64,000 nucleotides of DNA, taken from NCBI GenBank assembly GCA_031279515.1, contig JAITII010000037.1, forward strand, positions 21,818 through 85,817. The letters are read 5' to 3'. The translations under genes and the position numbers were made by a program. The notes under the pieces are model-generated. The model made no database searches. It was not told where the DNA came from and saw nothing but the letters and a program-made list of their open reading frames with translations. This document shows, piece by piece, positions 26,551 through 37,247 of the stretch. Each line of letters starts with the position of its first letter. Position 1 is the first letter of the stretch. The stretch comes from Deltaproteobacteria bacterium (GTDB taxonomy: Bacteria; Desulfobacterota; Desulfarculia; Adiutricales; Adiutricaceae).

Positions 26551-26889
26551 TTACTCAGGCCAAATTTTTCCCAATTTCGCCAAGAGATCAAAGTTTCCCT
26601 TCACCTTAACTTTCCCTGTCAAAAAGGCGTGGGAAGTTGACATTTTCTTCTCTACCACCTGTAAAAGCGTATCTTCGGAAATTGAAACCGTGACGTCCGG
26701 GGCATCCGGACTGGGTGACTCTGGGCCCAAGGCTTTGACCCCCACCTTACCGTCCTTGTAATTGACCAACCACTGCCTACTAGGTTTGGCATCAATATTT
26801 AGTAGGATACTTGCTGGCTCTCCTTCGGCAGGAAGGCTCAAATTACCTACCTTCTCAATAATCTTTTCGTAAAGTTCATCCAAAGTCAT
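26551..26889 (-). CDS. SCP2 sterol-carrier-like domain protein
   Basis: The 112-residue single-domain protein resembles the SCP2 lipid-binding fold: EPASILLNIDAKPSRQWLVNYKDGK, then DVTVSISEDTLLQVVEKKMSTSHAFLTGKVKVKGNFDLLAKLG, condensed here as its two halves. The LTGKVKVKGN and KLG pattern is diagnostic. Bacterial members bind lipids or acyl chains in the cytosol; the ligand is unknown. I chose ATG at 26889 with GGAAAGAG 8 nt upstream. A GTG at 26907 would add six residues but places that ribosome-binding site inside the gene. It is a single-gene unit. Confidence 0.85.
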   Translation of the reverse strand: MTLDELYEKIIEKVGNLSLPAEGEPASILLNIDAKPSRQWLVNYKDGKVGVKALGPESPSPDAPDVTVSISEDTLLQVVEKKMSTSHAFLTGKVKVKGNFDLLAKLGKIWPE

Positions 26890-27761
26890 AAAAGTTTCTC
26901 TTTCCACCGGATATTATAAAATTATATATGATAAAGATCAAGTAAATTTGCAATAAAATAAGTGGCAATAAATTGCCAGCCGTCAGCCATAGTTAACCAT
27001 ATATTTGCAACCTGACATCTTAAATATATGAATATCTTGGGTGAGTTGTATTTTTACTTGTTCCTTCCCACCAGTAATAACAAAATTTAGGTATATAGTA
27101 TCTGCTAATTGTATATAATGTTTTGTGGATACCATTTCTACTTATTTATGAAGTTACATAATAATTCTAACTTTAAAATCCAGTCCCCCACTAAGTGGGA
27201 GAAATTTTATTACCTTGAATACTTAACTTTTTACTGCAAATCCTTATTTTTTTCAACAAAACCTTTCCATACATATCTAAGCTGCTATAGAGAATACCTT
27301 TATGGGGTCAATAGTCATTTTTTCTCTAAAAGAAGTAAAAATTTGTTTTGTTTCTCTACATTTAGATATGGACCCCGCTAGAGGAACCTCAAAATTGATT
27401 TTAAAGCTTGACAATCGCTCCCATTTTTTTCTTGAGACTACCCCTGGGGCTTATTTACGCATTTTCTGCCAAATATCCACTAGTTTTCAGGTTACTAAGA
27501 ACAGTATAGCACAAATCCTCCACATTTTTCCATAACTTCGTGTAGATTGTTTTGACCAAAGCTTAACTAGTTATTATTTTGCTGGAGGAAATAAGCAAAA
27601 CTAAAGGTTTAATCCTTTTTTGAGAATTTAGCACCAAAATTCTATGCCATTGGGGATAAATAGTAGGTAATTTTTGCTTTCGCCTATATAATTTATTAGG
27701 GTACTCAAATCCCCTAGATTTGGGTTGCACATTGTTTTCTAGCCTTTTTTGGGGGGTTCAT
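26890..27761. other. AT-rich spacer, possibly decayed coding DNA
   Basis: No intact gene is evident. On the minus strand near 27455-27530, one frame reads like a protein end (WKNVEDLCYTVLSNLKTSGY, then a stop). A second frame nearby is protein-like between stops. This fits degraded coding sequence but is not enough to name a family. Confidence 0.45.
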
Positions 27762-28907
27762 ATGAAATACAAGATGCTAACTTTACTTCTGGCTTTAGGA
27801 TTTTTAATGAGCCCGGCCTGGTCCCAAGAAGCCTATAGTACTGAAGGGAAAAAAAGTTGGGAAATTATAAGCTGGGCCTCTCCCACCGGGGATATGGCGC
27901 CTTATTTCAGCACCCTTTATGGCCTCAAGGCCTTTATAGCCTTTATGAAGGAAAGGGGCGGGAGTCAGTATAGGACCATAGAGCTATCCACCCTGGAAAT
28001 AGACGATAGTAAGAAAAACTTCCTCTTTAACCTGGACACCTTGTTCATGGAGGTGAAACCCCAGCTCATTGTAGGGGGGGCCTGCCATCCCCATGCAAAG
28101 GAGATAGCCGACTATTTCCGCCGCTTCTCAATACCTTGGTTTGGACCCTGGTCCGACGCCCCAGAACTCTTTAATGGGAGCGATACTGACCCCATAGCCC
28201 TACTTCCCTCAGAACCTGCCCAGTTCGAGCTCCTTTTGGCCTACGCCAAGCAGTACTCCCCAGAGGGCAGGGAGGTCTATTTAATAGTGGAATCCGGGGC
28301 CCCTAGTGATGCCAGCGCAGCTCTAGCTAGGGCCAAAGCCCGCTCTTTGGATATTGACCTCAAGGTAGTGACTCTGGCACCTGATTTTCGCTTGCAGGCC
28401 AATATGGAAAACCTTATCCCCAATGCTGGTACTGTCATACTCTGGCTGAGCCAAGGAAAAGCCGCAGCTTTCCGCAGGTACCTTGACAAGAGCACAGCTT
28501 ATGACACCATCTGGATGTCAGGTGCCATTCTGCCGCCCTCCCGAGAGCTAATAAGATTAAGTGGTGGGACCTGGGTAGGCACCGTATTTCCGGCTATCCT
28601 CCACCCTTCCGAAGAGATCCCCTTGGCACACAAGACGGTTTTAGAAAAATACTCCCAACCTGGCTTAAGCCATAACTACTTAACTTACCTGGGCTTTGCC
28701 CAGGGTCAGCTCATGGCCAAAGCCCTGGCGCAGGTGGCCAAAGATGACATAACCTCTGCCAATGAAATAGCCTTAAGGCTAAAAGAAATGGACTTTTCAG
28801 GGACCATTAAAAGCGGCACAAAGCTCCCCTTTGGCCCCAATGACTATACAAGCAGTTACCTAGCTGTCGTGGGAATGGACGGCACCTGGTATCCGGCGGA
28901 ATTTTAG
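27762..28907 (+). CDS. LivK-like periplasmic substrate-binding protein
   Basis: The 381-residue precursor begins MKYKMLTLLLALGFLMSPAWS, a signal peptide, followed by a type I periplasmic-binding fold of the branched-chain amino acid (Peripla_BP_6) class. Recognisable parts are YFSTLYGLKAFIAFMKERGG, VGGACHPHAKEIADYFRRF and AQGQLMAKALAQVAKDD. No transporter genes are adjacent, so it is an orphan binding protein whose ligand cannot be told. ATG at 27762 was chosen because a G-rich ribosome-binding stretch precedes it and it gives a normal signal peptide. An upstream TTG at 27720 would add 14 residues in front. Confidence 0.85.
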   Translation: MKYKMLTLLLALGFLMSPAWSQEAYSTEGKKSWEIISWASPTGDMAPYFSTLYGLKAFIAFMKERGGSQYRTIELSTLEIDDSKKNFLFNLDTLFMEVKPQLIVGGACHPHAKEIADYFRRFSIPWFGPWSDAPELFNGSDTDPIALLPSEPAQFELLLAYAKQYSPEGREVYLIVESGAPSDASAALARAKARSLDIDLKVVTLAPDFRLQANMENLIPNAGTVILWLSQGKAAAFRRYLDKSTAYDTIWMSGAILPPSRELIRLSGGTWVGTVFPAILHPSEEIPLAHKTVLEKYSQPGLSHNYLTYLGFAQGQLMAKALAQVAKDDITSANEIALRLKEMDFSGTIKSGTKLPFGPNDYTSSYLAVVGMDGTWYPAEF

Positions 28908-29014
28908 GCTCTTAGGGCCAAAAAGAAAGAGACATAGAGCCCACTTTTTTAGTAAAATTTAAAAGCCCTAGCCCATTTAAGAAAAGACAAAAAGCCCTTA
29001 CCCTTTGGTGACCC

Positions 29015-29476
29015 ATGGCAGATAACAATAAACCATCCATCCACTGCCCCAACTGTAATGAAAATGTAACCTTGCCCAACGAATCCTGCCCAAAGTGCGG
29101 CTACAATTTTAGAACGGGACAGAAGCCAAAATCCGGCCCCAGCCCGCAGCCTGGCATCGAAGCCTTAGCCGCGACTACGGCCCCCAAAGACCACGGGGCG
29201 GCCGATGAGATTCATGACCGCAAAAAGGCCTATTGGCTGGCCGGCGGAGCGGGCCTGGTCATCTTAATCATAGTCCTTGCCATCATCTTTTCCGGCGGCT
29301 CGGACAAAAAAAATCTTGATCCCACTCCGGCAGTTAGCCAAGGCTCTCTGATGAATGCCCAACAGCATATTGGAGAAGCCCATGAAGCAGCTGACCTTGC
29401 CAACGAGAGGGTCTCCCAGATGGAACGGCATTACAACGCCGAAGATGGCGCTGAGCCAGAAGAAGCTACCAATTAA
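29015..29476 (+). CDS. Zinc-ribbon membrane protein
   Basis: The 153-residue protein has an N-terminal zinc ribbon with CPNC and CPKC (residues 11-27). A Pro-rich linker follows, then one transmembrane helix (about residues 72-93, YWLAGGAGLVILIIVLAIIF) and a short acidic helical tail. It probably has the ribbon in the cytosol and the tail outside. Function is unknown. It is 107 nt downstream of the binding-protein gene and convergent with the DUF3786 gene. Confidence 0.75.
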   Translation: MADNNKPSIHCPNCNENVTLPNESCPKCGYNFRTGQKPKSGPSPQPGIEALAATTAPKDHGAADEIHDRKKAYWLAGGAGLVILIIVLAIIFSGGSDKKNLDPTPAVSQGSLMNAQQHIGEAHEAADLANERVSQMERHYNAEDGAEPEEATN

Positions 29477-29491
29477 AGGCCCTTTTTGCCT

Positions 29492-30106
29492 CTAGCTGTC
29501 CTCCACCACCAGGGCATCGGCCAAACAGCCATTTAAGAAGGCCAGGCATTCGAAACCTAGAAATTCAGGTGCTCTAGAGGGAAAAAGCACCCTCACTTCC
29601 ACTGGATATTCTTCGTCCGCCTCGATAAAGATGACCCGCAAGGGGATCTTAGGCAGGGCCTCAAAATGCCACAGCTTGCCTCCGGCCTCGTGTTCCCCTA
29701 GAAAGCTGCCCCCTATTTTCTTGGCTGCCTCGGCAAAAAGCTCATGGCCGCCCTGGCCAAAGGCCCTTTCTATCTTTCCATTTAAGATGTCCTTGCCAGG
29801 ATCCCTGCGGCCTCTTAGGACCCCGGGCAACTGGTAGAGGGTCAGATACTCATCTCCTGGCTCCCCTTTCCCTTGGGAAAGGGAATAATGGATAAGTATG
29901 CTCCGGCAATTGGCGTGGGACTCCTCTCCGTCTAGGGGAAAGACCCCATCTTTGCTTATGAGGTAGTCCCTACCTAAAAGCCTGGCATTGGCCCCTTTCT
30001 CAGTCACTTTTAGACCCAATTCCTTGGCATTGGCAGTAAAATCCTGTTCTAGGAGCCATAGCTTCAAGCGCTCATAATTTTTTTCATAACCTGAACTTTC
30101 TTCCAT
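29492..30106 (-). CDS. DUF3786 protein
   Basis: The 204-residue product matches the DUF3786 family of Desulfobacterota and other anaerobes. YEKNYERLKLWLLEQDF is at the N-terminus, and ILIHYSLSQGKGEPGDEYLTLYQLPG lies in the centre. IFIEADEEYPVEVRVLFPSRAPEFLGFECLA at the C-terminus is the family's DEEFP-type motif, cited here by its key residues. Some relatives sit beside Fe-S or corrinoid proteins. AGAGGT precedes the ATG. No cysteine cluster is present in this copy. Role is unknown. Confidence 0.8.
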   Translation of the reverse strand: MEESSGYEKNYERLKLWLLEQDFTANAKELGLKVTEKGANARLLGRDYLISKDGVFPLDGEESHANCRSILIHYSLSQGKGEPGDEYLTLYQLPGVLRGRRDPGKDILNGKIERAFGQGGHELFAEAAKKIGGSFLGEHEAGGKLWHFEALPKIPLRVIFIEADEEYPVEVRVLFPSRAPEFLGFECLAFLNGCLADALVVEDS

Positions 30107-30234
30107 ATCTTGACCTCTATCTGTGGTTTTTTGCTAAATTTAAGGGAGTTTGGTAAATTTTCTGGCCCGATACTTGCTAAATTGCTTAAGACTTTAAAGG
30201 CGCAAAGCCTGTTACTTAATATGTGGAAAAAGCT

Positions 30235-30702
30235 ATGGCAACCTTTCGATTCAGACTAGAGTTCCTTTTAGACCTTAAAAAGAGGCTCGAAGAAGAAGCA
30301 GCAGCCCGCCAGGCCAAAAGACTGGCCAGTATCAGGGAGCTGGAAGGAAAGATAGCAGCCATAGAAGACAGAAGAACTAGCCTTAGTACTGAGCTTACCC
30401 GTAAGAGTGAGGTGGGGGAAGTGACCCCGGCCTTGCTTTCCTTGTACAGCGACTACCAGGTAAAGCTCCTTCAGGATCTTAAAAAAGCCGATGAATTATT
30501 GTTGCTTAGCCGGAGAGAACTGGCTAAAGAACAGGCTGCCTTGAGAAAGGCCCTGGTGGAACGCCAGCTCATGGAAAAGATAAAGGAAAAGAAGGCCGAA
30601 GCTTTCAAAGCCGAAGAACTCTATAAGGAACAGAATACCCTGGAAGAGTTAGCTTCCCTCATGAAGGCCCGAAAAATCAGGATGAACAGCGATGCCAGTT
30701 GA
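30235..30702 (+). CDS. fliJ: Flagellar export chaperone FliJ-like protein
   Basis: The 155-residue protein is almost entirely coiled coil. It starts MATFRFRLEFLLDLKKRLEE, the FliJ signature in which the N-terminal FxFRLxxLL is followed by a long helical hairpin. FliJ escorts export substrates and contacts the FliI ATPase of the flagellar type III apparatus. ATG at 30235 gives the family N-terminus; a GTG 12 nt upstream is also in frame. The gene overlaps the next one by 11 nt. No fliI or fliH is nearby, so the pair is detached from the usual flagellar operon. Confidence 0.8.
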   Translation: MATFRFRLEFLLDLKKRLEEEAAARQAKRLASIRELEGKIAAIEDRRTSLSTELTRKSEVGEVTPALLSLYSDYQVKLLQDLKKADELLLLSRRELAKEQAALRKALVERQLMEKIKEKKAEAFKAEELYKEQNTLEELASLMKARKIRMNSDAS

Positions 30703-31798
30703 AACCAAAATCCCTTCTAAAACCCAGGGTGCTAGAGCCCAAGGCCCCAAGGCCCCAAAGCCTTCCCCCTTGTCCCCTAAGGACAAGGGGGCAGGTCCCA
30801 AGAGCAACCTGCCGGCCCAAAAAAACACTACCAGCTCCAACATCTTTACTAAATTGCGCCTAGTCATCATAGTGGCCCTTATTGTTTTAATTGTCCGCCT
30901 GGCCTTTTCAGGCATCATGTACCTCCATGACTACGATGCCTCTCCCAAGATGAGCACAACTAGCACAGCCGAGGCCTCGCCCTTAGCCCCTGTTGTAGCC
31001 GCGCCAGTAACTGCCGAAACTGCCCAGCTGGTATTGCCCGAGGTGGCAGGCTCAGCCCTGACTGCTATGAGCTCTGGAAGCTCCATGCTCTCTGGGGCCT
31101 CGGTTTTCTTCACCGAAGCAGCAGATCCCTCCCTGGCAGCTGCCGCTGCACCTACCCTTGTGGCAGCTGGCCAAGCAGTACCACTACCTCCCAACTCCGA
31201 AGACCTCCGCCAGCCCCAGAGGCCTATGAATAATCCCCTGCCCCCTTTACCAGGCAACGGGACCGCAGCTTCCACTGGCGATACTGCCACCCCCCAAGTG
31301 ACTACCTCCACCGGCATGACAGCTGATGCCTTAGCCAGAAGGGAATTTGAGCTAAATCACAGGGAGACTCAGTTAAACACCAGGGAAGACGCCCTAAGGG
31401 AACTGGAGGCCAATGTCAACTTGAGACTCAAAGAGGCACAAGAGAAAGAAGACGAGATCAATCAGCTCATCTTAAGAAATGACGCCATCCTGGCCGAGAC
31501 AAGGTCCGTAAGGGAAGAGCAGCAACAGGCAGACGACGCCTTAAAGGACGAGAGGGTACAGCACCTGGTTGCCGCTTTCAAGAGCATGAAACCTGAGCAG
31601 GCCGCTATGTTGGTAAACAGCATGGAAGACAGCGTAGCAGTTGCACTCCTTACCGCTATGCCAGGCAGGAACGCCGGACTCATCTTAGGCCTGGTGGCCC
31701 CGGAAAAAGCCGCAAGACTAGTAAAGGCCATTTCTGAGCAGCGCATAGACCCTAGGCTCCTATTAGAAAATACCGAGCTGGAGACAGCGGTTCAATAA
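30692..31798 (+). CDS. MotE-like flagellar protein (membrane helix, coiled coil, MgtE-N-like end)
   Basis: The 368-residue product has a basic Pro/Lys-rich cytosolic N-terminus. One transmembrane helix lies near residues 53-75 (LRLVIIVALIVLIVRLAFSG). A Ser/Ala/Pro-rich linker runs to about residue 205, followed by a coiled coil (FELNHRETQLNTREDALREL). The C-terminal helical module carries LVAAFKSMKPEQAAMLVNSM and AARLVKAISEQ, as in MgtE N-domain/MotE-type flagellar proteins. MotE stabilises MotC in Gram-negative flagella, so a stator-related role is an inference. It is translationally coupled to fliJ (11-nt overlap). A strong bidirectional terminator follows. Confidence 0.7.
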   Translation: MPVETKIPSKTQGARAQGPKAPKPSPLSPKDKGAGPKSNLPAQKNTTSSNIFTKLRLVIIVALIVLIVRLAFSGIMYLHDYDASPKMSTTSTAEASPLAPVVAAPVTAETAQLVLPEVAGSALTAMSSGSSMLSGASVFFTEAADPSLAAAAAPTLVAAGQAVPLPPNSEDLRQPQRPMNNPLPPLPGNGTAASTGDTATPQVTTSTGMTADALARREFELNHRETQLNTREDALRELEANVNLRLKEAQEKEDEINQLILRNDAILAETRSVREEQQQADDALKDERVQHLVAAFKSMKPEQAAMLVNSMEDSVAVALLTAMPGRNAGLILGLVAPEKAARLVKAISEQRIDPRLLLENTELETAVQ

Positions 31799-31852
31799 AA
31801 CAAGGCCCCTCATTTCCTCTAAATCATCTTGAACGCCCTTATGATAGACAAA

Positions 31853-31895
31853 AAAGGGGGTATATGTCAAAAAAATTATGACATATACCCCCTTT
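31853..31895. terminator. Bidirectional terminator between convergent genes
   Basis: A perfect 17-bp stem (31853-31869 with 31879-31895; core GGGGGTATATGTCA) has a 9-nt loop. It lies between the MotE-like gene and the convergent membrane-protein gene. T/A tracts flank both sides. Confidence 0.8.
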
Positions 31896-31909
31896 CCTGT
31901 GGCCCAGCT

Positions 31910-32710
31910 TCAAGAGCCAGTTGTTACTCTAGCCGGAGATTTGTTGGGCTGGGGTTCCGGAAACTGCAAAATACGCTTTCGCAAAAAACCTATGATAAAG
32001 TACATAGCCGGCTCTATAAAAGCCAGGGAAAATAAGACCGAGAGGATAACAAGAAGGCGTACGTACAAAGGAGTAAATCCAGCGCTTATCCTGCTCCAGG
32101 CAAGGTCCGCCACATAGCCCTCTTGAAACTCGGCTATTAGGTCCCTTTCCACAATAGCTTTCAGCTCCACAGGGGAATAAGGACCGCCCTCCCCCAAGGA
32201 GTTTAGTAAGACGCTATACACATGGGCTTCAAAAAAGGTGAAGATCTCGTAGCGCTTGGCCTTGAAAGCAGTAGTTAAGCCCTCCTGGCCGGTTAAAAAC
32301 ACAAAGGAAAGCTCACTGTGATTGAAGCCAGATATGACGTTGGCGATATCCCCTATAAACTCCTCTCCCAGATTGGCTCCGCCTGTGGCCAGCTCTATCT
32401 CAGACAAGGCGCTATAGGTGGCGTAAACCGAAAGCTCAGTTACCTTACCTCTCACCTTTTCAAAGCCATCTTGGACAGTGGACTCTATTCCCCAAACACC
32501 AAAAGCTAAAATCGCGATGATTACAAAAATAAAAGAGAAGTAAACATAATATAGTTTGGCAAGGAAATTATAAAATCGGTTCTTGCGTGTAAATAACCCA
32601 AGCCTACCCAAAAACATCGCTATGGCTATGCCAACTATTAAGCCTACTATCCCGCCTAGAATCAGATAAAATGTAATGGACGAAATACTAAAAGATTCAA
32701 TATAATTCAC
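31910..32710 (-). CDS. Membrane protein of unknown function
   Basis: The 266-residue protein has two N-terminal transmembrane helices (about residues 12-34 and 50-72), a soluble central domain of about 130 residues, and a third helix near 218-242. The predicted central domain carries ELSVYATYSALSEIELATGG and FLTGQEGLTTAFKAKRYEIF and would face the periplasm if the N-terminus is inside. The start is GTG at 32710 with GGAG 6 nt upstream. I recognise no family. The gene is convergent with the flagellar pair and followed by the shared terminator. Confidence 0.75.
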   Translation of the reverse strand: MNYIESFSISSITFYLILGGIVGLIVGIAIAMFLGRLGLFTRKNRFYNFLAKLYYVYFSFIFVIIAILAFGVWGIESTVQDGFEKVRGKVTELSVYATYSALSEIELATGGANLGEEFIGDIANVISGFNHSELSFVFLTGQEGLTTAFKAKRYEIFTFFEAHVYSVLLNSLGEGGPYSPVELKAIVERDLIAEFQEGYVADLAWSRISAGFTPLYVRLLVILSVLFSLAFIEPAMYFIIGFLRKRILQFPEPQPNKSPARVTTGS

Positions 32711-33516
32711 AATAACTCCATTTAGTTCTTTATAAAACTGTGAATAAACGGAGTCGATTTAGGATTATCGTTTTTAACATTTTTTTAGCCCAGAGTCAAG
32801 GGCAAAAAAATTAACTCTGAGGACTTTAATGTAACAAGATAAAATTTAAGAAGGATTTTACTCCACTGCTAATAAGTTTAGGCTACTTTTTTAGAAGGCT
32901 ATACTAATTACAAGAAAATGATACAATTTCCCTTGGGCAAACTAACTAACGTTCAGTATCAACTACTTTATCTGACTATTTTGCAGTTTTTCTTTATCCC
33001 CCTTTCCGTTAGGGCTCGGCACCAAGCTTTGCTAGCTTGGAAATATAGTAAATACCATAATAAGTCTAGAATTGACTTATAGCTACTACTAAATACTTAG
33101 CTCTTTTGCAATCGGTTTTTAGCCAGCATTAGCTAACTAAAATATCTTTGATCTATAGCCTTATTGCTTTAAAAAAGCTCCAAAAGGAAAATAATATTTT
33201 CCAAGCTATCCTTCCTTAATTTTTCAAAAAGTTCTCGCACTTTAAACTCTATTATAAAAGGCCATACGATAGGCGCTTTTCTAGTCAATCGTCCTGGTTT
33301 TTTTGCCTTTCATTTTAGTGTTTTTAATAAAATATTCATCTTTCCTGGTTTTTGTCATTTACCTAGTGTTTTCCGATAATATCCCCATTTACCTAAAGAG
33401 CCTCCAAATTCAGCATAGAGAGAAAATCTTAAAAGACCTTTAAAATAAGAGAAACTAATGGGTAGCAAAAAAGTACAAAGCTTCTTATGAAAGCTTCTAG
33501 AGCTAATAAGCATGCA
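32711..33516. other. AT-rich spacer
   Basis: No gene is seen. A small inverted repeat, CCAAGC (33022-33027) with GCTTGG (33035-33040), is the only clear structure. The end adjoins the enolase terminator. Confidence 0.6.
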
Positions 33517-33565
33517 CAAAAAAACCCTCTTATTCTTTCACTAATGGAAAGAATAAGAGGGTTTT
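33517..33565 (-). terminator. Intrinsic terminator of eno
   Basis: A perfect 18-bp stem (33522-33539 with 33547-33564; core CCCTCTTATTCTTTC) has a 7-nt loop. On the minus strand a run of seven T residues follows. It starts 23 nt beyond the enolase stop. Confidence 0.9.
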
Positions 33566-33587
33566 AAAAAAATCTTTCTCTAGCTAA

Positions 33588-35131
<1,544 letters not shown>

Positions 35132-35133
<2 letters not shown>

Positions 35134-35156
35134 AAAGGGTGCCAAAGGCACCCTTT
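35132..35156 (-). terminator. Intrinsic terminator of the LpoA-like gene
   Basis: AAAGGGTGCC (35134-35143) pairs perfectly with GGCACCCTTT (35147-35156) around an AAA loop. T-rich sequence follows on the minus strand. It lies directly beyond the stop at 35166. Confidence 0.88.
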
Positions 35157-35165
35157 AAATTATTT

Positions 35166-37151
35166 TTATGGGTTACGAAAAGGGCCTGCCTCTTTCAGAA
35201 GGGTAAATTCAGTCCCTTTAACAGTTAAAAATACGGGTTCCACCCTGTATTCCCCCTGGCTATCAAAGGAAAAGGGTCCAGTGGCACCTGGGAAGCTCGT
35301 CTGCAACAAAAGGGCCCTTCCCAGGTTTACGCGGTTGGTACCTCCTGACCCCAATGCCGTCAAAATGGCCACGCCGGCATCATAGCCGTAAGCTGCGAAC
35401 TGGCCAGGATTTTTGCCGGTATTAGCCATATAGGTCTCGCTTAGGGCTAAGGCCTCAGGGCTGCGGCTTAAGGAACTAAAGGGAACTGGTATTGCAGAGT
35501 CCTTTAGATATCTTCCGGAATTCTGGGGGAGATCGGGGGTGACCCACAAAAGGGAGCCTAGGTACTCCATGCGGGTGACATCGTTATAGGCCATCTGAGC
35601 TAAGATTAAAGAGACCACCCTGGCTGAATCCGGCAGATACATGGCAGTATAACTGGTGGGCGCTTGATAGGAAGTGGAAGCCCTCCGGACGCTTTGTCCG
35701 CCTGAGACCCTGTCTACCGCATCCTTCCAGTTGCCAGTCTGAAAGTCGTAAGTGTCTTGGACAAGCACCTGGGCGCCTAAACGGACAGCCTCAGCCTGGA
35801 AATATGCCAGCATATTCTGGCCATAGCTGTCGTTGGGATAGAGGGCGGCAAGGCTTTTGTGCCCTTTATCCAAAACCGCATAACGGGCAACGGATTCCGC
35901 CTGGTGCTTGGGGGTCAAAAAGATCCTAAAGACATAGTTTCTATCCTGGGTAATTCCCAAACGCTGGGAAATGGCGATAAGAGGAATGCCCACCTGCTGT
36001 GCCGTTTGCGCAGCAGCTAGGGCCTCGGGGCTGTTAATTGGTCCCACCACGGCTATGACAGTGGGATCGTCTGCCGCCTCGCTCACCAGGCGCACGGCAT
36101 TTGCGGGCTTACCTTCAGTGTCCAGCTCCCTTATGGAAATGGGTGCCCCTGACTTATTAATGGCAATCCTTAAGCCGGCTAGGATTTCCTGGGAAAAGGG
36201 AGCGCTATTGTCCTGGCTTAAAGGTAGGATAGCCGCTATCACCATTCCCTGGGGGATGGGCCCGGCTGTTAGCATACCGCCTGCCCCCTGGACTCCCCCT
36301 GCACCAGCCGGCGGCACATACTGGGCCGGATTAAAACTCGCACTTGGCGATGGCACCGAAGCCGGGCTAGTGCCCAAGCTTGCAAGGGACGCCGCCCAGG
36401 GATGGGTGGGGAAATAGTTCAGGAAATACTGTGCCTGGGCCTGGTAAGTGGCCATATCCCCGCTTTTTGCTGACTGAAAGGCCATGAACCACACAGCCTC
36501 TGGGCCAGGATAGTTAGAGCCATACTGACGGGCTATGTTACTTAGCTCCTCTTGAGAAAGATGCTCTAAAGACGCCGCCAATCCCTGTATCGCCTGGTTT
36601 CTGGTGGTGGTATCTGCGGCACTTTGTACCGCTAAATAGGTCTGACCCGCCTCCGAGTACCTGCCTAACAAATAGAGGGAACCCGCCTCCACTAGACGCA
36701 TTGCCGCTTGACCCTCTCCACTTAGTCCGCCTACTGCCGCCCTGGCAGCCTCCAAGGCTTCCTTGGGCCGGTTCATGGCCAGATACACTTGGGGTAACCT
36801 TTCGGCAGCCTGGCGGGCATAGGACCCGCCGGGATACTCCTTTGCAAGGGTATTGTAAAGGCCCAGGGCAGCCCGGAAATCCCCCGCCCTTTCCGCCGCC
36901 GTACCAGCAGTAGAAAGTACCGCCTCCCTTATTGGGGAGCTGGGATTGGAGGAGAGATAAAGGTTGTAATCCCTCAAGGCCGAGCTAAAGTCGCCCCTGC
37001 GGGCCGCCTCGTCTGCCCGGTTAAGGACTGTGTCTCCAGCAGAATCCCACCCGGTAGACCCGCTTGGGCTGCCGGTAAAAGTTATGCAGGAGCTTAAAAA
37101 GAGTACTAGTAGTAGGGTAAGGGGCAAGCGCGAGAGTGAGGGCAGGGACAT
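35166..37151 (-). CDS. LpoA-like lipoprotein: TPR region plus periplasmic-binding domain
   Basis: The 661-residue precursor has a lipoprotein signal ending LLVLFLSSC (Cys22 as lipidation site). Residues 40-260 are TPR-like helical repeats (DEAARRGDFSSALRDYNLYL, FRAALGLYNTLAKEYPGG, YSEAGQTYLAVQ). A Gly/Pro linker follows. Residues 310-655 are a type I periplasmic-binding fold (VIAAILPLSQDN, DPTVIAVVGPINSPEALAAA, ALYPNDSYGQNMLAYF). This architecture matches penicillin-binding-protein activator LpoA and related proteins, so a role in cell-wall synthesis control at the outer membrane is likely; ligand binding has not been shown for that family. It is 97 nt downstream of cheZ in the same direction. 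Confidence 0.85.
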   Translation of the reverse strand: MSLPSLSRLPLTLLLVLFLSSCITFTGSPSGSTGWDSAGDTVLNRADEAARRGDFSSALRDYNLYLSSNPSSPIREAVLSTAGTAAERAGDFRAALGLYNTLAKEYPGGSYARQAAERLPQVYLAMNRPKEALEAARAAVGGLSGEGQAAMRLVEAGSLYLLGRYSEAGQTYLAVQSAADTTTRNQAIQGLAASLEHLSQEELSNIARQYGSNYPGPEAVWFMAFQSAKSGDMATYQAQAQYFLNYFPTHPWAASLASLGTSPASVPSPSASFNPAQYVPPAGAGGVQGAGGMLTAGPIPQGMVIAAILPLSQDNSAPFSQEILAGLRIAINKSGAPISIRELDTEGKPANAVRLVSEAADDPTVIAVVGPINSPEALAAAQTAQQVGIPLIAISQRLGITQDRNYVFRIFLTPKHQAESVARYAVLDKGHKSLAALYPNDSYGQNMLAYFQAEAVRLGAQVLVQDTYDFQTGNWKDAVDRVSGGQSVRRASTSYQAPTSYTAMYLPDSARVVSLILAQMAYNDVTRMEYLGSLLWVTPDLPQNSGRYLKDSAIPVPFSSLSRSPEALALSETYMANTGKNPGQFAAYGYDAGVAILTALGSGGTNRVNLGRALLLQTSFPGATGPFSFDSQGEYRVEPVFLTVKGTEFTLLKEAGPFRNP

Positions 37152-37247
37152 AAAGGCTCTTTCCTAAATATTTACTGTTATTTTCACTTTCTACCAAGGG
37201 GAGGCTAAAAGCTCCCCTGGTTTTGGTTTTTTGTTTTTTTGATTTCT

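Noticed and set aside
27109..27535. Two plus-strand AT-rich frames of 77-90 codons
   Set aside because: Phe/Tyr/Ser-rich, with no ribosome-binding site; they look like chance frames in decayed DNA.
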